Shown one piece after another: positions 1 through 9,237 of a stretch of DNA of 35,369 bases. The position numbers and the translations under genes were made by a program. Within the stretch, counting starts at the first letter, position 1, and every line of letters begins with the position of its first letter. The DNA lies in NCBI GenBank assembly GCA_964478815.1, contig CAYZKY010000052.1, positions 1-35,369 on the forward strand, written 5' to 3'. The notes beneath the pieces were generated by a model. That model was not told the DNA's origin, made no database searches, and was given only the letters and a program-made list of their open reading frames with translations. The DNA comes from DASVNK01 sp964478815. Its GTDB lineage: Bacteria > Verrucomicrobiota > Verrucomicrobiia > Limisphaerales > SXQI01.

Positions 1-393
1 GGGAGGGGGGTATGTCAAAGACTGTCCTACCCATGAAGAAAGTGGAAAAAGTTTTTTGGGCGATTTTTGGCATGGTTCTTGAATTTTGGGGCGAAGAGGT
101 TCAACGCCGAGAACACCGTCTGCATCCTGTTAATCCTGATCAAGTCTCCGCCATTCACCACGATTCCAGAATCCCTCACTCATTCACCACTCGCTTGATT
201 CGGTCTTCATATTGATCCGAAACAATTCCCCATCAACACTTTACGCCTGTGAACTTTGCCGACCACTGGTCGATTCTCCACAATCCGCCACTCCCGCCCG
301 TTCATTGTCCACCACCGCTTCAACCTCTCCCGCACCCTCTCAGCACCGCTCGGTTTGACACACGCCCTGCTGCCTCCCAAACTCACCCCGCCT
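1..393. other. Left-edge stretch without a supported gene
   Basis: I see no convincing gene before the flavoprotein. A 67-codon open frame (12-215, +) starts with a short Lys-rich and hydrophobic stretch, then becomes rich in His, Arg and Ser with no domain character. It could be the tail of a dispersed repeat or a chance frame. The flavoprotein's frame is also open from an ATG at 256, but that stretch reads as Pro/Arg/His-rich low-complexity sequence and is probably untranslated leader. Confidence 0.4.
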
Positions 394-1665
394 GTGACCG
401 CCACTCCCAGAACCTCGCCCCACGCCGCCTCCCCAGGCCGACCGGGCGCCAGCGTCGCCGTGGTCGGGGGTGGCGCCGCCGGTTTCTTCGGAGCCATCGC
501 CTGCGCCAGCGCCGCCCCCGGAACCCGCGTCCAGCTCTTTGAGAAAGGCCCGAAGTTCCTCACCAAGGTTCTCATCTCCGGCGGCGGCCGTTGCAACGTC
601 ACTCACACCCCCAAGCCTCCCCGCGAGTTCGCCGCCGCCTATCCTCGCGGCGAGCGCGCCTTGATCGGCCTCCTGCACCGGTTCGATGCCGCCGCCGCCG
701 CCCGCTGGTTCGAGGAGCGCGGCGTGCGGCTCAAGACCGAGACCGATGGCCGGGTCTTCCCCGTTACCGATCGTTCGTCCACCGTGGCCGATTGCCTTCT
801 GGGCGAGGCGAGCCGGTTGGGGATCGACCTCCGGCCGAACTGCGGCGTCGAGCGGCTGCTTCGCCGCGAGGAAGGCTTCGATCTGCACCTGACGGGCGGA
901 GAGACCGTACAGGCAAACCGCGTCTTGCTGGCGACCGGCGGCTCCCGGGCCGCGAGCCTTGCCGCCCTCGCCACCGGCCTCGGCCATTCTCTCGTCCCGC
1001 CGGTGCCTTCCCTTTTTACCTTTCACATCGAGGCCCCCTGGCTGCACGCCCTCGCCGGCATCTCTGTCCCGGAAGCCGCCGCGTCGATCCCCTCGCTCAA
1101 AACCCGCGAGACCGGCCCGCTCCTCATCACTCATTGGGGCCTTAGCGGCCCGGCGATCCTCAAGCTTTCCGCCCGCGCCGCCCGCCCATTGCACGATGGC
1201 GGATACCGCTTCCCGCTGCTCGTGAACTGGCTGCCGGGGCTCCGCGAGGAGACCCTTCGCGCCACCCTGGGCGAGCGGGTCCGGACCCAGCCCGCCCGTC
1301 CCGTCGCGAGCGGACCGATCCCTCCGCTGCCCGCGCGGCTTTGGGCCGCCTTGCTCCTGGAATCCGGCGTGCCCGCGGCCGCCCGCTGGTCCGAATTGGG
1401 CAAGGCCGCCCAGCACCGACTGATCCAGCGCCTGACCCGTTCGGAGTTCCAGGTCACCGGAAAAAGTCTCAACAAGGACGAGTTCGTCACCTGCGGCGGA
1501 ATCCCCCTCTCCGAAGTGGACCCCAAAAGCATGGAGAGCCGGGTCTGCCCCGGTTTATTCTTCGCCGGCGAACTGCTCGATATCGACGGCCTGACCGGCG
1601 GCTTCAACTTTCAAGCGGCCTGGACCACCGGCTGGATCGCCGGCCACGCGATGGCCGGAGCGTGA
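394..1665 (+). CDS. NAD(P)/FAD-dependent oxidoreductase, HI0933/YhiN (BaiN-like) family
   Basis: A predicted cytosolic flavoprotein. Near the N-terminus is a Rossmann dinucleotide-binding motif, VAVVGGGAAGFFGA, followed by the family hallmark SGGGRCNVTH. A second glycine-rich segment, LLATGGSRAAS, lies in the middle. The C-terminal signatures VTCGGIPLSEVD, PGLFFAGELLDIDG and LTGGFNFQAAWTTGW are those of the HI0933 family and close the FAD site. The physiological substrate of most members is unknown; BaiN acts on bile-acid intermediates, which cannot be assumed here. The frame is open from an ATG at 256, but that extension is Pro/Arg-rich. I prefer the GTG at 394, which leaves about 20 residues before the Rossmann strand and gives a length (~423 aa) normal for the family. 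The next gene begins at or just after its stop. Confidence 0.88.
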   Translation: MTATPRTSPHAASPGRPGASVAVVGGGAAGFFGAIACASAAPGTRVQLFEKGPKFLTKVLISGGGRCNVTHTPKPPREFAAAYPRGERALIGLLHRFDAAAAARWFEERGVRLKTETDGRVFPVTDRSSTVADCLLGEASRLGIDLRPNCGVERLLRREEGFDLHLTGGETVQANRVLLATGGSRAASLAALATGLGHSLVPPVPSLFTFHIEAPWLHALAGISVPEAAASIPSLKTRETGPLLITHWGLSGPAILKLSARAARPLHDGGYRFPLLVNWLPGLREETLRATLGERVRTQPARPVASGPIPPLPARLWAALLLESGVPAAARWSELGKAAQHRLIQRLTRSEFQVTGKSLNKDEFVTCGGIPLSEVDPKSMESRVCPGLFFAGELLDIDGLTGGFNFQAAWTTGWIAGHAMAGA

Positions 1666-1715
1666 ACTCCCATTGGCTCCTTGCGGGAACAGCGGTTCAT
1701 CATAAACTGCCGCTC

Positions 1716-2933
1716 GTGAAGCGCTGGTGCTGCGGGTTGGTCATGATCGGGTTGATTCTCGCGGGGCGTGGCGACGCCCTCGCTCAGCTCGACCCCGTGC
1801 CGCGTCAAATGTTCCAGCTCGGCTATAATCAGCCGCTGGAAGGCCGCGCGCCCATCGCCGCCTACGGCTTCTACTACTACAATCACCCCGGCTTCTATCG
1901 CACCAACATGACGCTGCGCCTGGCCGTGGCGCCGATCTATCTCGATGGCGAACTCGGCTTCGCCGGCCTGCTGGGACCGAATACCGATCTCGCCGTGGGC
2001 GTGGCGGGGGGCGGCTTCGCGGATACCTATTCCGAAATCTGGCGGGGAACGTACCGCCGGACGGAGTCGTTCATCGGCCACGGCGCGGAAGGCTCGGCCG
2101 CTCTGTACCATCGCTTCAACCCGAAGGGCAAGGTGCCGCTGAATTGGATCAGCCGCCTCGGCGCGCATTACTCGATCTTCGACGAAGACGACAATACCGC
2201 GGCGAACTTCACCCTGCCCGACGATCACTCGCGAATCTTTCTCCGCAATGGGTTGCGCTGGGGCGGCCGCGAGCCTTCCCTGACCGCGCCGTTGGCCTTC
2301 GAGCTTTCGCTCTGGCACGAAACCCTGGTGCGCTCCGAAGCTTTCCGCTACGGCTTCGCGGGCGACCGCGAACTGGAGCGCGACAGCCACCTGTTCTGGG
2401 GCCGGGCCATGCTGAAGTATACCTTCGAGGAGTCCCAACAATACTTCGATGTCGGCCTGACGGCGGGCACGAGTGTGGAATCGGACCGCTTGAGCGGCTA
2501 TCGGCTCGGGGGCATGCTGCCGTTCGTCTCGGAATTTCCCCTGAGCATCCCGGGTTACTATTACGAGGAGCTTTCGGCGGAGAGCTTCGCCCTGGCGAAC
2601 GCCGAGTATTCCTTCCCGTTCACGCCGGGCAAACGCTGGCGGATCGGTATTTACGGCGCAACCGCCTGGGTCGACAGCCTGGACGGTTTTCGAGAGAGAT
2701 CCTGGCATGCGGGCCTCGGCGGTGGGATCACGTATGTCTCGCCCAAGGGAGCGTGGTTCGTCTCGCTCGGTTACGGGCATGGCTTTCAAGCATTGCGGCA
2801 TGGGGACAAGGGCGCCAATCAGGTGGGTTTGCTTTTCCAATATGATCTCGATGCGTCGGGGCATCCGTTTCGTTTGTTCAGCCCGAGCGTGACGCCCTAC
2901 GGTTCGCGCGGCGGGGAACGGCTGCTGAAATAG
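1716..2933 (+). CDS. Exported barrel-like protein of unknown function
   Basis: I do not recognise a named family. A start at GTG 1716 gives a textbook signal peptide: VKRW, a hydrophobic core (LVMIGLILAG), and a likely signal peptidase I site at ALA-Q. A GTG at 1662, overlapping the upstream stop, is an alternative but buries the signal peptide. The mature ~380 residues alternate polar and hydrophobic residues, are rich in Tyr, Phe, Trp and Gly, and contain many strand-like segments such as GFYYYNHPGFYR, IPGYYYEELSAE and GAWFVSLGYGHGF. This suggests an outer-membrane beta-barrel or surface-antigen fold. It lies between the flavoprotein and a TPR protein, all on the plus strand with short gaps, so the three may be co-transcribed. 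The fold is inferred from composition only. Confidence 0.7.
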   Translation: MKRWCCGLVMIGLILAGRGDALAQLDPVPRQMFQLGYNQPLEGRAPIAAYGFYYYNHPGFYRTNMTLRLAVAPIYLDGELGFAGLLGPNTDLAVGVAGGGFADTYSEIWRGTYRRTESFIGHGAEGSAALYHRFNPKGKVPLNWISRLGAHYSIFDEDDNTAANFTLPDDHSRIFLRNGLRWGGREPSLTAPLAFELSLWHETLVRSEAFRYGFAGDRELERDSHLFWGRAMLKYTFEESQQYFDVGLTAGTSVESDRLSGYRLGGMLPFVSEFPLSIPGYYYEELSAESFALANAEYSFPFTPGKRWRIGIYGATAWVDSLDGFRERSWHAGLGGGITYVSPKGAWFVSLGYGHGFQALRHGDKGANQVGLLFQYDLDASGHPFRLFSPSVTPYGSRGGERLLK

Positions 2934-2953
2934 CGGGTCGAACGGAAAAGCAG

Positions 2954-3835
2954 TTGCGCGCAAACGCCGGCCCGCGTAGTTACGAACCGGTGAACCGCGC
3001 CCAACCGGCCCCGAAGCCGCCGAGCCCAAACTCGGGATTCCTCGCGTTTGTGGGGATCCTTCTCCTGGTGGTGGCGGGGTTGATCCTCTCGAACCGGAGC
3101 CGGACACGGTCGGTTGCGGTGGCTCCGCCGGTTCCAAGCCAGACGAAGGCCCCTGCTCCCGAGGTTCCATCGACCTCGAACAACTCAGCCGCTGCCCAGC
3201 CGGCGGTCGCAGCTTCGAACGCCCCTCCCGCGGAACCGGACACGCCGGAAACCGGAGCCTCGCTGGCCCTGAGAGCGGACGAACTCCTCGAGCAAGGCCG
3301 GCTGGAGGAGGCACAGGCCCTGTATAAACGTTCGCTGGCGCTCGAACCCGGCATGGAGGATGTGCTCTACAACCTGGCCATCACGCTCGCCCGGCTGGGA
3401 AAAACCGAGGAGGCCGTGGCACGCTACGAGGAGGTGCTGCAGATCCTCCCCGACTACGCGGAGGCGCACAATAATCTCGGCAATCTGCTGGTGCGGATGA
3501 ATCGCGTCAGCCAGGCGGTACCGCACTTCGAAGCGACGATCCGCATCAACCCCGACACCGCCAGCGGCTACAACAATCTGGGCACGGCCTATGGCCGATT
3601 GGGACGCGTGAACGATGCTATCGTCCAGTTCTCGAAAGCCATCGCGCTGGATGTGAATTATCTGGAGGCTCGGTTCAACCTGGCTCATTCGCTCTTGATC
3701 ACCGGGCGTATCGAGGAGGCCGCTACTCAGTTCGAAGAAGCGCTGCGGATCGACCCAGCTTCGGCGCGAGCCAAGGCCGGCCTGGAAGAGGTGCGCCGCC
3801 GCAAAGCGGCCGCTACTTCGCCGGGGCCGAAATGA
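2954..3835 (+). CDS. Membrane-anchored tetratricopeptide repeat protein
   Basis: There is a short cytoplasmic N-terminus, one transmembrane helix (about residues 28-45, FLAFVGILLLVVAGLIL), and a Pro/Ala-rich linker to about residue 95. About five TPR units follow, for example EEAQALYKRSLALEPGMEDV, AEAHNNLGNLLVRMNR and GYNNLGTAYGRLGRVNDAI, with the usual Trp-less A/G/Y spacing. TPR arrays are protein-binding scaffolds; the partner is unknown. The start used is TTG 2954, with a GGAAAAG stretch just upstream; GTG 2990 is possible. It starts 20 nt after the barrel-like protein's stop. Its 3' end overlaps the converging CRTAC1-like gene by 23 bp. TPR proteins and CRTAC1-type proteins are often near each other in this group of bacteria, so a functional link is plausible but not shown. 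Confidence 0.85.
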   Translation: MRANAGPRSYEPVNRAQPAPKPPSPNSGFLAFVGILLLVVAGLILSNRSRTRSVAVAPPVPSQTKAPAPEVPSTSNNSAAAQPAVAASNAPPAEPDTPETGASLALRADELLEQGRLEEAQALYKRSLALEPGMEDVLYNLAITLARLGKTEEAVARYEEVLQILPDYAEAHNNLGNLLVRMNRVSQAVPHFEATIRINPDTASGYNNLGTAYGRLGRVNDAIVQFSKAIALDVNYLEARFNLAHSLLITGRIEEAATQFEEALRIDPASARAKAGLEEVRRRKAAATSPGPK

Positions 3836-6800
3836 CGAGTTCTCGAGCCCCTTCCGGCACGGGAGTTCGGGTGACGGCGCCGCCCGGCCAGCGAACTTCG
3901 ATGGCCGAACCCGCCTCGACGGCGAGCACGGTCGTGGCGCTGTTCTGCGACCAGTAACCGCTGCCGCAGGCCAGTTCGCGGGCGGCCCCGGGGCCAGATG
4001 GCCGCACGGGCGTCAGCATCGCCCCAAAGCCACGGGGGTTGCCGGGAGGCCCGGCCAGGCGGATGCGCAACCCCGGCCGCGCCTGCGTGTTGCGCAATAA
4101 ACGCGTGGCCCCGCCGTTTTGGGCGACCGCCAGATCGAGCCGGCCATCGGCATCGAAATCAGCCGCCGCCGCGCCGCGTTGGTCGCCGTAAATGCGAAGG
4201 CCACTCTCCGCTCCATCGACAGCGGCGAAACCGCCGCGCCCATCGCCACGCAGCAGCAGTCCGCGCCCGGCATCCAAGCGGTCATCCTCCGGGCGGCAGG
4301 CGAAGAAATTCTGTGCGGCGAACAGATCCTCGAAGCCATCCCCGTCGAAATCAGCGGCCACAAGGCCGAATAGAGGTGCCCATTGCGCGGGAGCCGGGAG
4401 GCGAACCGGTTCGAAGTGGTTGCCGCGATTCAGGAAGACCATCGATTCGAAGGTTGTCGCGCTGGCATCCCGAGCCAGGGGGCGGCGGTCACCGAGCAGT
4501 CGATCGAGATCCGCTTCGGCAAAAGCGGCGTGAGTGGGGAAAACTTGCTTAAGCCACGGAAGTTCAGAACTGAGAAGATTCAGATCGCGAACGGTGACGC
4601 GGCGCTGGGTTTCGGGATCGACATAGTTCTCGAGCACGGTGAGCCCGCCGTCTCCCGCAAAATCTCCGTAGGCCAACTGAATGCCTCCGCCGCCGGCGCG
4701 GCGATAATGGGTGTTCCAGCCCCAATTGCCCGCCGCCAGGTCCATCCGGCCATCGCCGTCGAAATCGCCCGCCGCGATGCTTGTCCAAAGTCCCGGCCAG
4801 CGGTCGAATCCGAGCGGGGCCGTGGCCTCCGTCAGTGTTCCGTTTCGATGGGCGAAGACCCGGATCGAGCCCCACTCGCAGGCCAGGATCAATTCGGCGA
4901 AACCGTCTCCGTTCAGATCGCTGAAAACCGCGCCGCTGACGAGGCCAGCGTCTCGCAGAAGCGCATTGGCCGGTTCATCGGGCACGAAACGGCCGGCCTC
5001 GAACCGATAGAGCCGGGAACTGGCTGGATGCGGGTAGCGCCCGGCTTTGAGGCGTCCGCCCACGAAAAGATCGAGATCGCCATCGCCATCGACGTCGGCG
5101 AGAGCAATCGGCCCCGAGCTATCAGGCACTTTCGGGAGCGGCTCAAGTTTGGATGCGCCAAGAAAACGCGCAGGCGAGTTCTCCGCCGAAGCTTGTTCAT
5201 ATCCGGCCAGGCCCGCGATGAGCACCAAGCCGTCGGGACCATGCCATCCCGCCAACCCGGCGCTATCGTCCGGCAGCTTCTCCGAGAGGATCGGCCCGGG
5301 GACAAATTGTCCGTTTCGATACTCCCAGGTGGTCACTTGTCCCCCGCGCCCGCTGCCGATCGCCAGGGCGTCGCGACCCTCGCCGTGGAGGTCGACCCAC
5401 GCCAACCCCGGCCCGAGCTGGCTGAGCCGCTTGGGCAGGAGCGGCTGGCGCTGAAAATCGTCGAACAGGGTTTCCGTGTGGCGATGCGGCAGACGCTGGC
5501 TCCAATCCTCGAAGAGCGGTGCCGGAACGGGCCGAGCCGAAGGTGCGGCCGGCTGGCCGGCGGCCGGTTCTTCGATGACATATCGGTGGTTTGCCGAAAC
5601 CGGGAAGGTGCTGCGCGCGCCGGAACGCCAGGCCACTTCGATCTGCCCTTCAGGCGCCAGCGCGGCAAAGGTGCGGAGCGCCTGGTCCCCCGAAAGATAA
5701 CGGCCGCCCGCCAGAATCTCCTGCATCTGGCGAAGCCCTCCCGCGATGTACGTGATCCGCGCACCGGTCGCTTCCGTGTTCGGCGACCGGCCGATCAACC
5801 GGACCGCGATGCGCGGAGCGGCCGCCTCGTTGCGGTAGATCAACGGCGGCGCATTGGGAGAGTTGGCCACGACATCGAGATCGCCGTCATTGTCGAGGTC
5901 GCCGAGCGCCATGCCGTGGGCCATGACCGGCACATGAAATCCCCAATCGACGCTCCGGTCGGTGAAGCGCAGGTTCCGTTCGTTGCGAAAGGCCACCTGG
6001 CCCGGTTCGAGCCGGGGGTACCCGAGCAGGTCGGCGCGCCGTTGGGCCGAACCGGCGGCGATGTCCTGGTCGTTCACGTCGTGCAGGTGGCCGTTCGAGA
6101 TGAGCAGGTCTTCATAGCCGTCCAGATCCACATCGAGAAAGATCGGCGTCCAGGACCAGTCCGAGGCGGCGACTCCGGCAAACCAGGCGATTTCGGCATA
6201 GGTGCCGTCACCGCGATTCCAATAGAGCGCATTGCGGGCGAAATCCTCCCGCTCGTCATCCACCCCGGGAAGGCGCTGGGCGGGCTGGCGCGGGCTGGAT
6301 TGCCGAATGTGCCGGCGATGACTGCGGCTGAGCATTTCGACGGTCACAAAATCGAGACGCCCGTCGCGGTCGATATCCGCAAAGTCGACCCCCATCGAGG
6401 CGTAACTCATGTTGCGCAACGCTTCGCGCGGAGCCGCCCGAAACTGGCCCTGGCCGCGATTGAGCCAAAGCCGGTCGGGCGTCTGGAAGTCGTTGCACAC
6501 ATAGATGTCCGGCAGGCCATCCTGATCGATATCCCGGATCTGGACGGCGAGCCCGAAATCCAATGGAGCAGCGCTGGGCCGCCCATTTTCGTCGCTGAAC
6601 TGTTGTTCCCAAGGAAGGGGCGAAAATCGAGTCCCCGCCTGATTTCGGTGGAGGAAGTCCGGTTCACCGATCTCGACGAGTTTGCCGGCCACGATCTTGA
6701 CGCGCTTCGCATGCCGGCCGGTCACCACCGGCTGGCCGTTCACGGTGCGAGTCGAGATGGCGGCCCCGTCGCGCAGGATCGCTTCCATGCCGAAATAAGC

Positions 6801-7412
6801 GGTGTAAAGGTCGAGCCATCCATCGCCATCCACGTCGGCCAGCGCTTGAGAAGTGGAGCCGCCGCGGGAGCGAAGTCCGACAGCTTCCGTAACGTTGGTA
6901 AAGCGGCCTTCGCCAAGATTGCGGAAACACGCGTTGGGCCCGGCGAATGACGTCACGAAGAGATCCAGGCGGCCATCGCCGTCGAAATCGGCGAAGGTCG
7001 CGCCGCTGGCGATCTGATCGGTGCATCCGACACCCGCAACCGCGGTGACATCTTCGAACGTCCATCCGCCGAGATTGCGGAACAGCGCGCTGCGGCCGTA
7101 CTTGCCGCACAGGAAGAGGTCGCACTGGCCATCGCCGTCGAAATCGCCGAAGGCCACGCCGGCGCCATTCATCGAGTTCTGGCGGGCTTTGTAGCGATCC
7201 GGCGGCGTGGTGTTGGTCCACAGGATGCCGCAGGAGCGGGGATCCATGCGGGTGAAGCCCGCCCCGGCGCCGACGATAGGAGTCAAGGGTTCGGCGCGAA
7301 CTCTGGGCCGCGAGTCTTCGGCGCACGCCGAAGCCACTACGCCGCACAGCAACTGGCAGACGAGCAATTTCAGGGTCGGCGAGATAACAAACGATCTCCC
7401 GGGGTTTGACAA
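3813..7412 (-). CDS. CRTAC1-like secreted protein: two FG-GAP/UnbV units in tandem
   Basis: A very large exported protein built from FG-GAP/VCBS beta-propeller repeats. I count about 13 calcium-binding-type loops of the form D-x-D-x-D-G-x-x-D, such as DFDGDGQCDLF, DFDGDGRLDLF, DLDNDGDLDVV, DVDGDGDLDLF and DFDGDGFEDLF. They fall into two sets of about 7 and 6. Each set ends in an ASPIC/UnbV domain: the first contains GGRYLSGDQALRTFAAL, the second GSGYWSQNSATTVLAV followed by IEVRWPGG. The protein is therefore a tandem duplication of the usual CRTAC1 unit. These proteins are extracellular or surface-bound and probably bind calcium; substrate unknown. The frame is open to 7583 but repetitive before 7412. 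I chose TTG 7412, which gives SNPGRSFVISPTLK, a hydrophobic core and a cleavage site near ACA-E; ATG 7499 is the alternative. It is transcribed divergently from GGT. Confidence 0.88.
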   Translation of the reverse strand: MSNPGRSFVISPTLKLLVCQLLCGVVASACAEDSRPRVRAEPLTPIVGAGAGFTRMDPRSCGILWTNTTPPDRYKARQNSMNGAGVAFGDFDGDGQCDLFLCGKYGRSALFRNLGGWTFEDVTAVAGVGCTDQIASGATFADFDGDGRLDLFVTSFAGPNACFRNLGEGRFTNVTEAVGLRSRGGSTSQALADVDGDGWLDLYTAYFGMEAILRDGAAISTRTVNGQPVVTGRHAKRVKIVAGKLVEIGEPDFLHRNQAGTRFSPLPWEQQFSDENGRPSAAPLDFGLAVQIRDIDQDGLPDIYVCNDFQTPDRLWLNRGQGQFRAAPREALRNMSYASMGVDFADIDRDGRLDFVTVEMLSRSHRRHIRQSSPRQPAQRLPGVDDEREDFARNALYWNRGDGTYAEIAWFAGVAASDWSWTPIFLDVDLDGYEDLLISNGHLHDVNDQDIAAGSAQRRADLLGYPRLEPGQVAFRNERNLRFTDRSVDWGFHVPVMAHGMALGDLDNDGDLDVVANSPNAPPLIYRNEAAAPRIAVRLIGRSPNTEATGARITYIAGGLRQMQEILAGGRYLSGDQALRTFAALAPEGQIEVAWRSGARSTFPVSANHRYVIEEPAAGQPAAPSARPVPAPLFEDWSQRLPHRHTETLFDDFQRQPLLPKRLSQLGPGLAWVDLHGEGRDALAIGSGRGGQVTTWEYRNGQFVPGPILSEKLPDDSAGLAGWHGPDGLVLIAGLAGYEQASAENSPARFLGASKLEPLPKVPDSSGPIALADVDGDGDLDLFVGGRLKAGRYPHPASSRLYRFEAGRFVPDEPANALLRDAGLVSGAVFSDLNGDGFAELILACEWGSIRVFAHRNGTLTEATAPLGFDRWPGLWTSIAAGDFDGDGRMDLAAGNWGWNTHYRRAGGGGIQLAYGDFAGDGGLTVLENYVDPETQRRVTVRDLNLLSSELPWLKQVFPTHAAFAEADLDRLLGDRRPLARDASATTFESMVFLNRGNHFEPVRLPAPAQWAPLFGLVAADFDGDGFEDLFAAQNFFACRPEDDRLDAGRGLLLRGDGRGGFAAVDGAESGLRIYGDQRGAAAADFDADGRLDLAVAQNGGATRLLRNTQARPGLRIRLAGPPGNPRGFGAMLTPVRPSGPGAARELACGSGYWSQNSATTVLAVEAGSAIEVRWPGGAVTRTPVPEGARELVISAPAK

Positions 7413-7413
7413 G

Positions 7414-7443
7414 TGAATCCGAATGTCGTGAATCCGAATGTCG
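7414..7443. repeat. Exact 15-bp tandem repeat in a divergent intergenic region
   Basis: TGAATCCGAATGTCG occurs twice head-to-tail (7414-7428 and 7429-7443) without mismatch, directly before the proposed TTG start of the CRTAC1-like gene and about 90 bp before GGT. If the longer CRTAC1 frame were translated it would encode the repeated peptide DIRIHDIRIH. The repeat could be a paired operator, a slippage site, or incidental. Confidence 0.85.
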
Positions 7444-7533
7444 AGGTAAGGAAAGGCGATGGCCCAACCCGCAAGACAGGGCACCAGCCGATTCCCCATA
7501 GCGCGGCCGGTGAGAGGCGTGTACCGTGGCGCT

Positions 7534-9237
7534 ATGCCAGGAATTGGATGGGGTTGGACGGGGCGATGGATCGCCCGAGTCAAGACGATCGTCGCGGTCT
7601 TCCTCGTGGGGCCATGCGTTGTTTACGGGGCGGTCCTCGGCGAAAACGGAGCCATCGCCACCGTGCATCCGCTGGCCACCGATGCCGCTCTCGCGGCCTT
7701 TCGCCAGGGGGGCAACGCGGTGGATGCAGCAATTGCCGCGGCCCTGACGCTGGGTGTGGTGGATGGCCATAATTCGGGCATCGGCGGCGGATGCTTCATG
7801 CTGGTGCGCACGGCCCGGGGATCGGTGGTGGCGCTGGATGGCCGGGAGATGGCTCCGGCCGCCGCCCATCGCGAGATGTTTCTCCGGAATGGGCGGGCGG
7901 ATCCCGACTTGAGCCAGACGGGCGCGCTTTCCATCGGCATCCCGGGCTCGCTCGCCGTCTACGAATATGCCCTGCGCCACTTCGGGAAACTCTCGCTCAG
8001 GCAACTGTTGCTGCCGGCCGCGGACCTCGCGGAGCAAGGCTTCCGGTTAAATGCTTCCGGCGCCGGCCGGCTCCAATCGGTGGCTCGCGACCTGGCCCGG
8101 TTCGAAGCCGCGCGCGCCATTTTCCTGCGATCCGATGGCCAACCGTTCGCCGCCGGGGAGGTCCTGCGGCAACCGGACCTGGCGGCCACGTATCGGGCGC
8201 TGGCCGAGGAAGGGATCGGCTGGTTTTACAAGGGAGCCTTCGCCCGGCGAACCGGGCAATGGATGGAAGCGAACGGCGGGTTGATCACCGAAAAGGACTT
8301 CGCGGAGTACCGGCTCGAACTGCGGGAACCGATCCGTTCGCGCTATCGCGATTACGAAATTGTCGGATTTCCGCCACCCAGTTCCGGTGGAGCGCATGTC
8401 GCGCAAATTCTCAACATCCTGGAGCACTTCGATCTCAAAAAGCACGGCGCATACTCGATCGACTCGGTGCATCTGATCGCCGAAGCGATGAAGCTGGCTT
8501 TTGCCGACCGGGCCTTCTGGCTGGGCGATCCCGATTTCACCAGGGTTCCGCTGGGCCTGGTCAATCGCCAGTATGCGGCCACGCTGGCGAAACGGATCGA
8601 TCTTTCGCGGACGATCGAGGTTCCAACGCATGGTCCGGCGGATCAATTCAGCACCGGTCATTTTGGAAAACACACCACTCACTTCTCCGCCGCCGATGCC
8701 GAGGGCAACTGGGTGGCTTGCACCGCCACGATTAACACAACCTACGGTTCCAAGGTGGTGATTCCCGGCACGGGTGTGGTCCTGAACAACCAGATGGATG
8801 ACTTTTCCGCGCAGCCGGGAGTGCCCAACGCCTTTGGACTGGTGGGAGGGGAGGCCAATGCGGTCGCGCCGCGCAAACGACCGCTCTCGAGCATGAGCCC
8901 AACGATCGTCTTCCGGAATGGCCGGCCGATGCTGGCCTTGGGCGCGGCCGGCGGGCCGACCATCATCAGCCAGACGGTCGTGAACCTGGTCAACATCATC
9001 GACTTCGGCATGCCGATCGAGCAAGCCGTCGCATCACCCCGGATCCACCAGCAGTGGAAGCCCGGTGAGCTGACCCTCGAGAAACTGCCCCTGGAGGTGA
9101 TCGCCGGACTGCTCGGCCGCGGCCACGAAATCAAGGTCGTCGAAAACGCCGGAGCGTCGCAGCTCGTGAGCCAGGGAGCGGATGGGTTCAGCGCGGTCCA
9201 TGATCCCCGGACCGAGGGCAAGGCAGCCGGTTTTTAG
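7534..9237 (+). CDS. ggt: Gamma-glutamyltransferase (gamma-glutamyltranspeptidase)
   Basis: An N-terminal nucleophile hydrolase that removes or transfers the gamma-glutamyl group of glutathione and related peptides, normally in the periplasm. The precursor self-cleaves into large and small subunits. The catalytic threonine is the first T of HTTHFSAADAEGNW (about residue 381). Downstream are the family signatures LNNQMDDFSAQPG, GGEANAVAPRKRPLSSMSPT and LGAAGGPTIISQ. The large subunit has DGHNSGIGGGCFMLV and PPPSSGGAHVAQILN. Starting at ATG 7534 the first ~33 residues (MPGIGWGWTGRWIARVK plus a hydrophobic core) act as a signal peptide. The length, 567 aa, is normal. An upstream in-frame start at 7459 would add an Arg-rich leader and is less likely. 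The stop codon overlaps the converging FadL-type gene by 4 bp. All visible catalytic motifs are intact. Confidence 0.95.
   Translation: MPGIGWGWTGRWIARVKTIVAVFLVGPCVVYGAVLGENGAIATVHPLATDAALAAFRQGGNAVDAAIAAALTLGVVDGHNSGIGGGCFMLVRTARGSVVALDGREMAPAAAHREMFLRNGRADPDLSQTGALSIGIPGSLAVYEYALRHFGKLSLRQLLLPAADLAEQGFRLNASGAGRLQSVARDLARFEAARAIFLRSDGQPFAAGEVLRQPDLAATYRALAEEGIGWFYKGAFARRTGQWMEANGGLITEKDFAEYRLELREPIRSRYRDYEIVGFPPPSSGGAHVAQILNILEHFDLKKHGAYSIDSVHLIAEAMKLAFADRAFWLGDPDFTRVPLGLVNRQYAATLAKRIDLSRTIEVPTHGPADQFSTGHFGKHTTHFSAADAEGNWVACTATINTTYGSKVVIPGTGVVLNNQMDDFSAQPGVPNAFGLVGGEANAVAPRKRPLSSMSPTIVFRNGRPMLALGAAGGPTIISQTVVNLVNIIDFGMPIEQAVASPRIHQQWKPGELTLEKLPLEVIAGLLGRGHEIKVVENAGASQLVSQGADGFSAVHDPRTEGKAAGF

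Noticed and set aside
12..215. 67-codon open frame (+) at the left edge
   Set aside because: No signal, motif or clear ribosome-binding site; the second half is His/Arg/Ser-rich. It may be part of a repeat.
1611..3314. Minus-strand frame across the barrel-like and TPR genes
   Set aside because: Crosses two well-supported genes and an intergenic gap, with Arg/Gln-rich composition typical of antisense reading.
4383..6950. Long open frame on the plus strand opposite the CRTAC1-like gene
   Set aside because: It is the antisense shadow of the DxDGDG-rich coding strand; composition is biased and no domain is seen.
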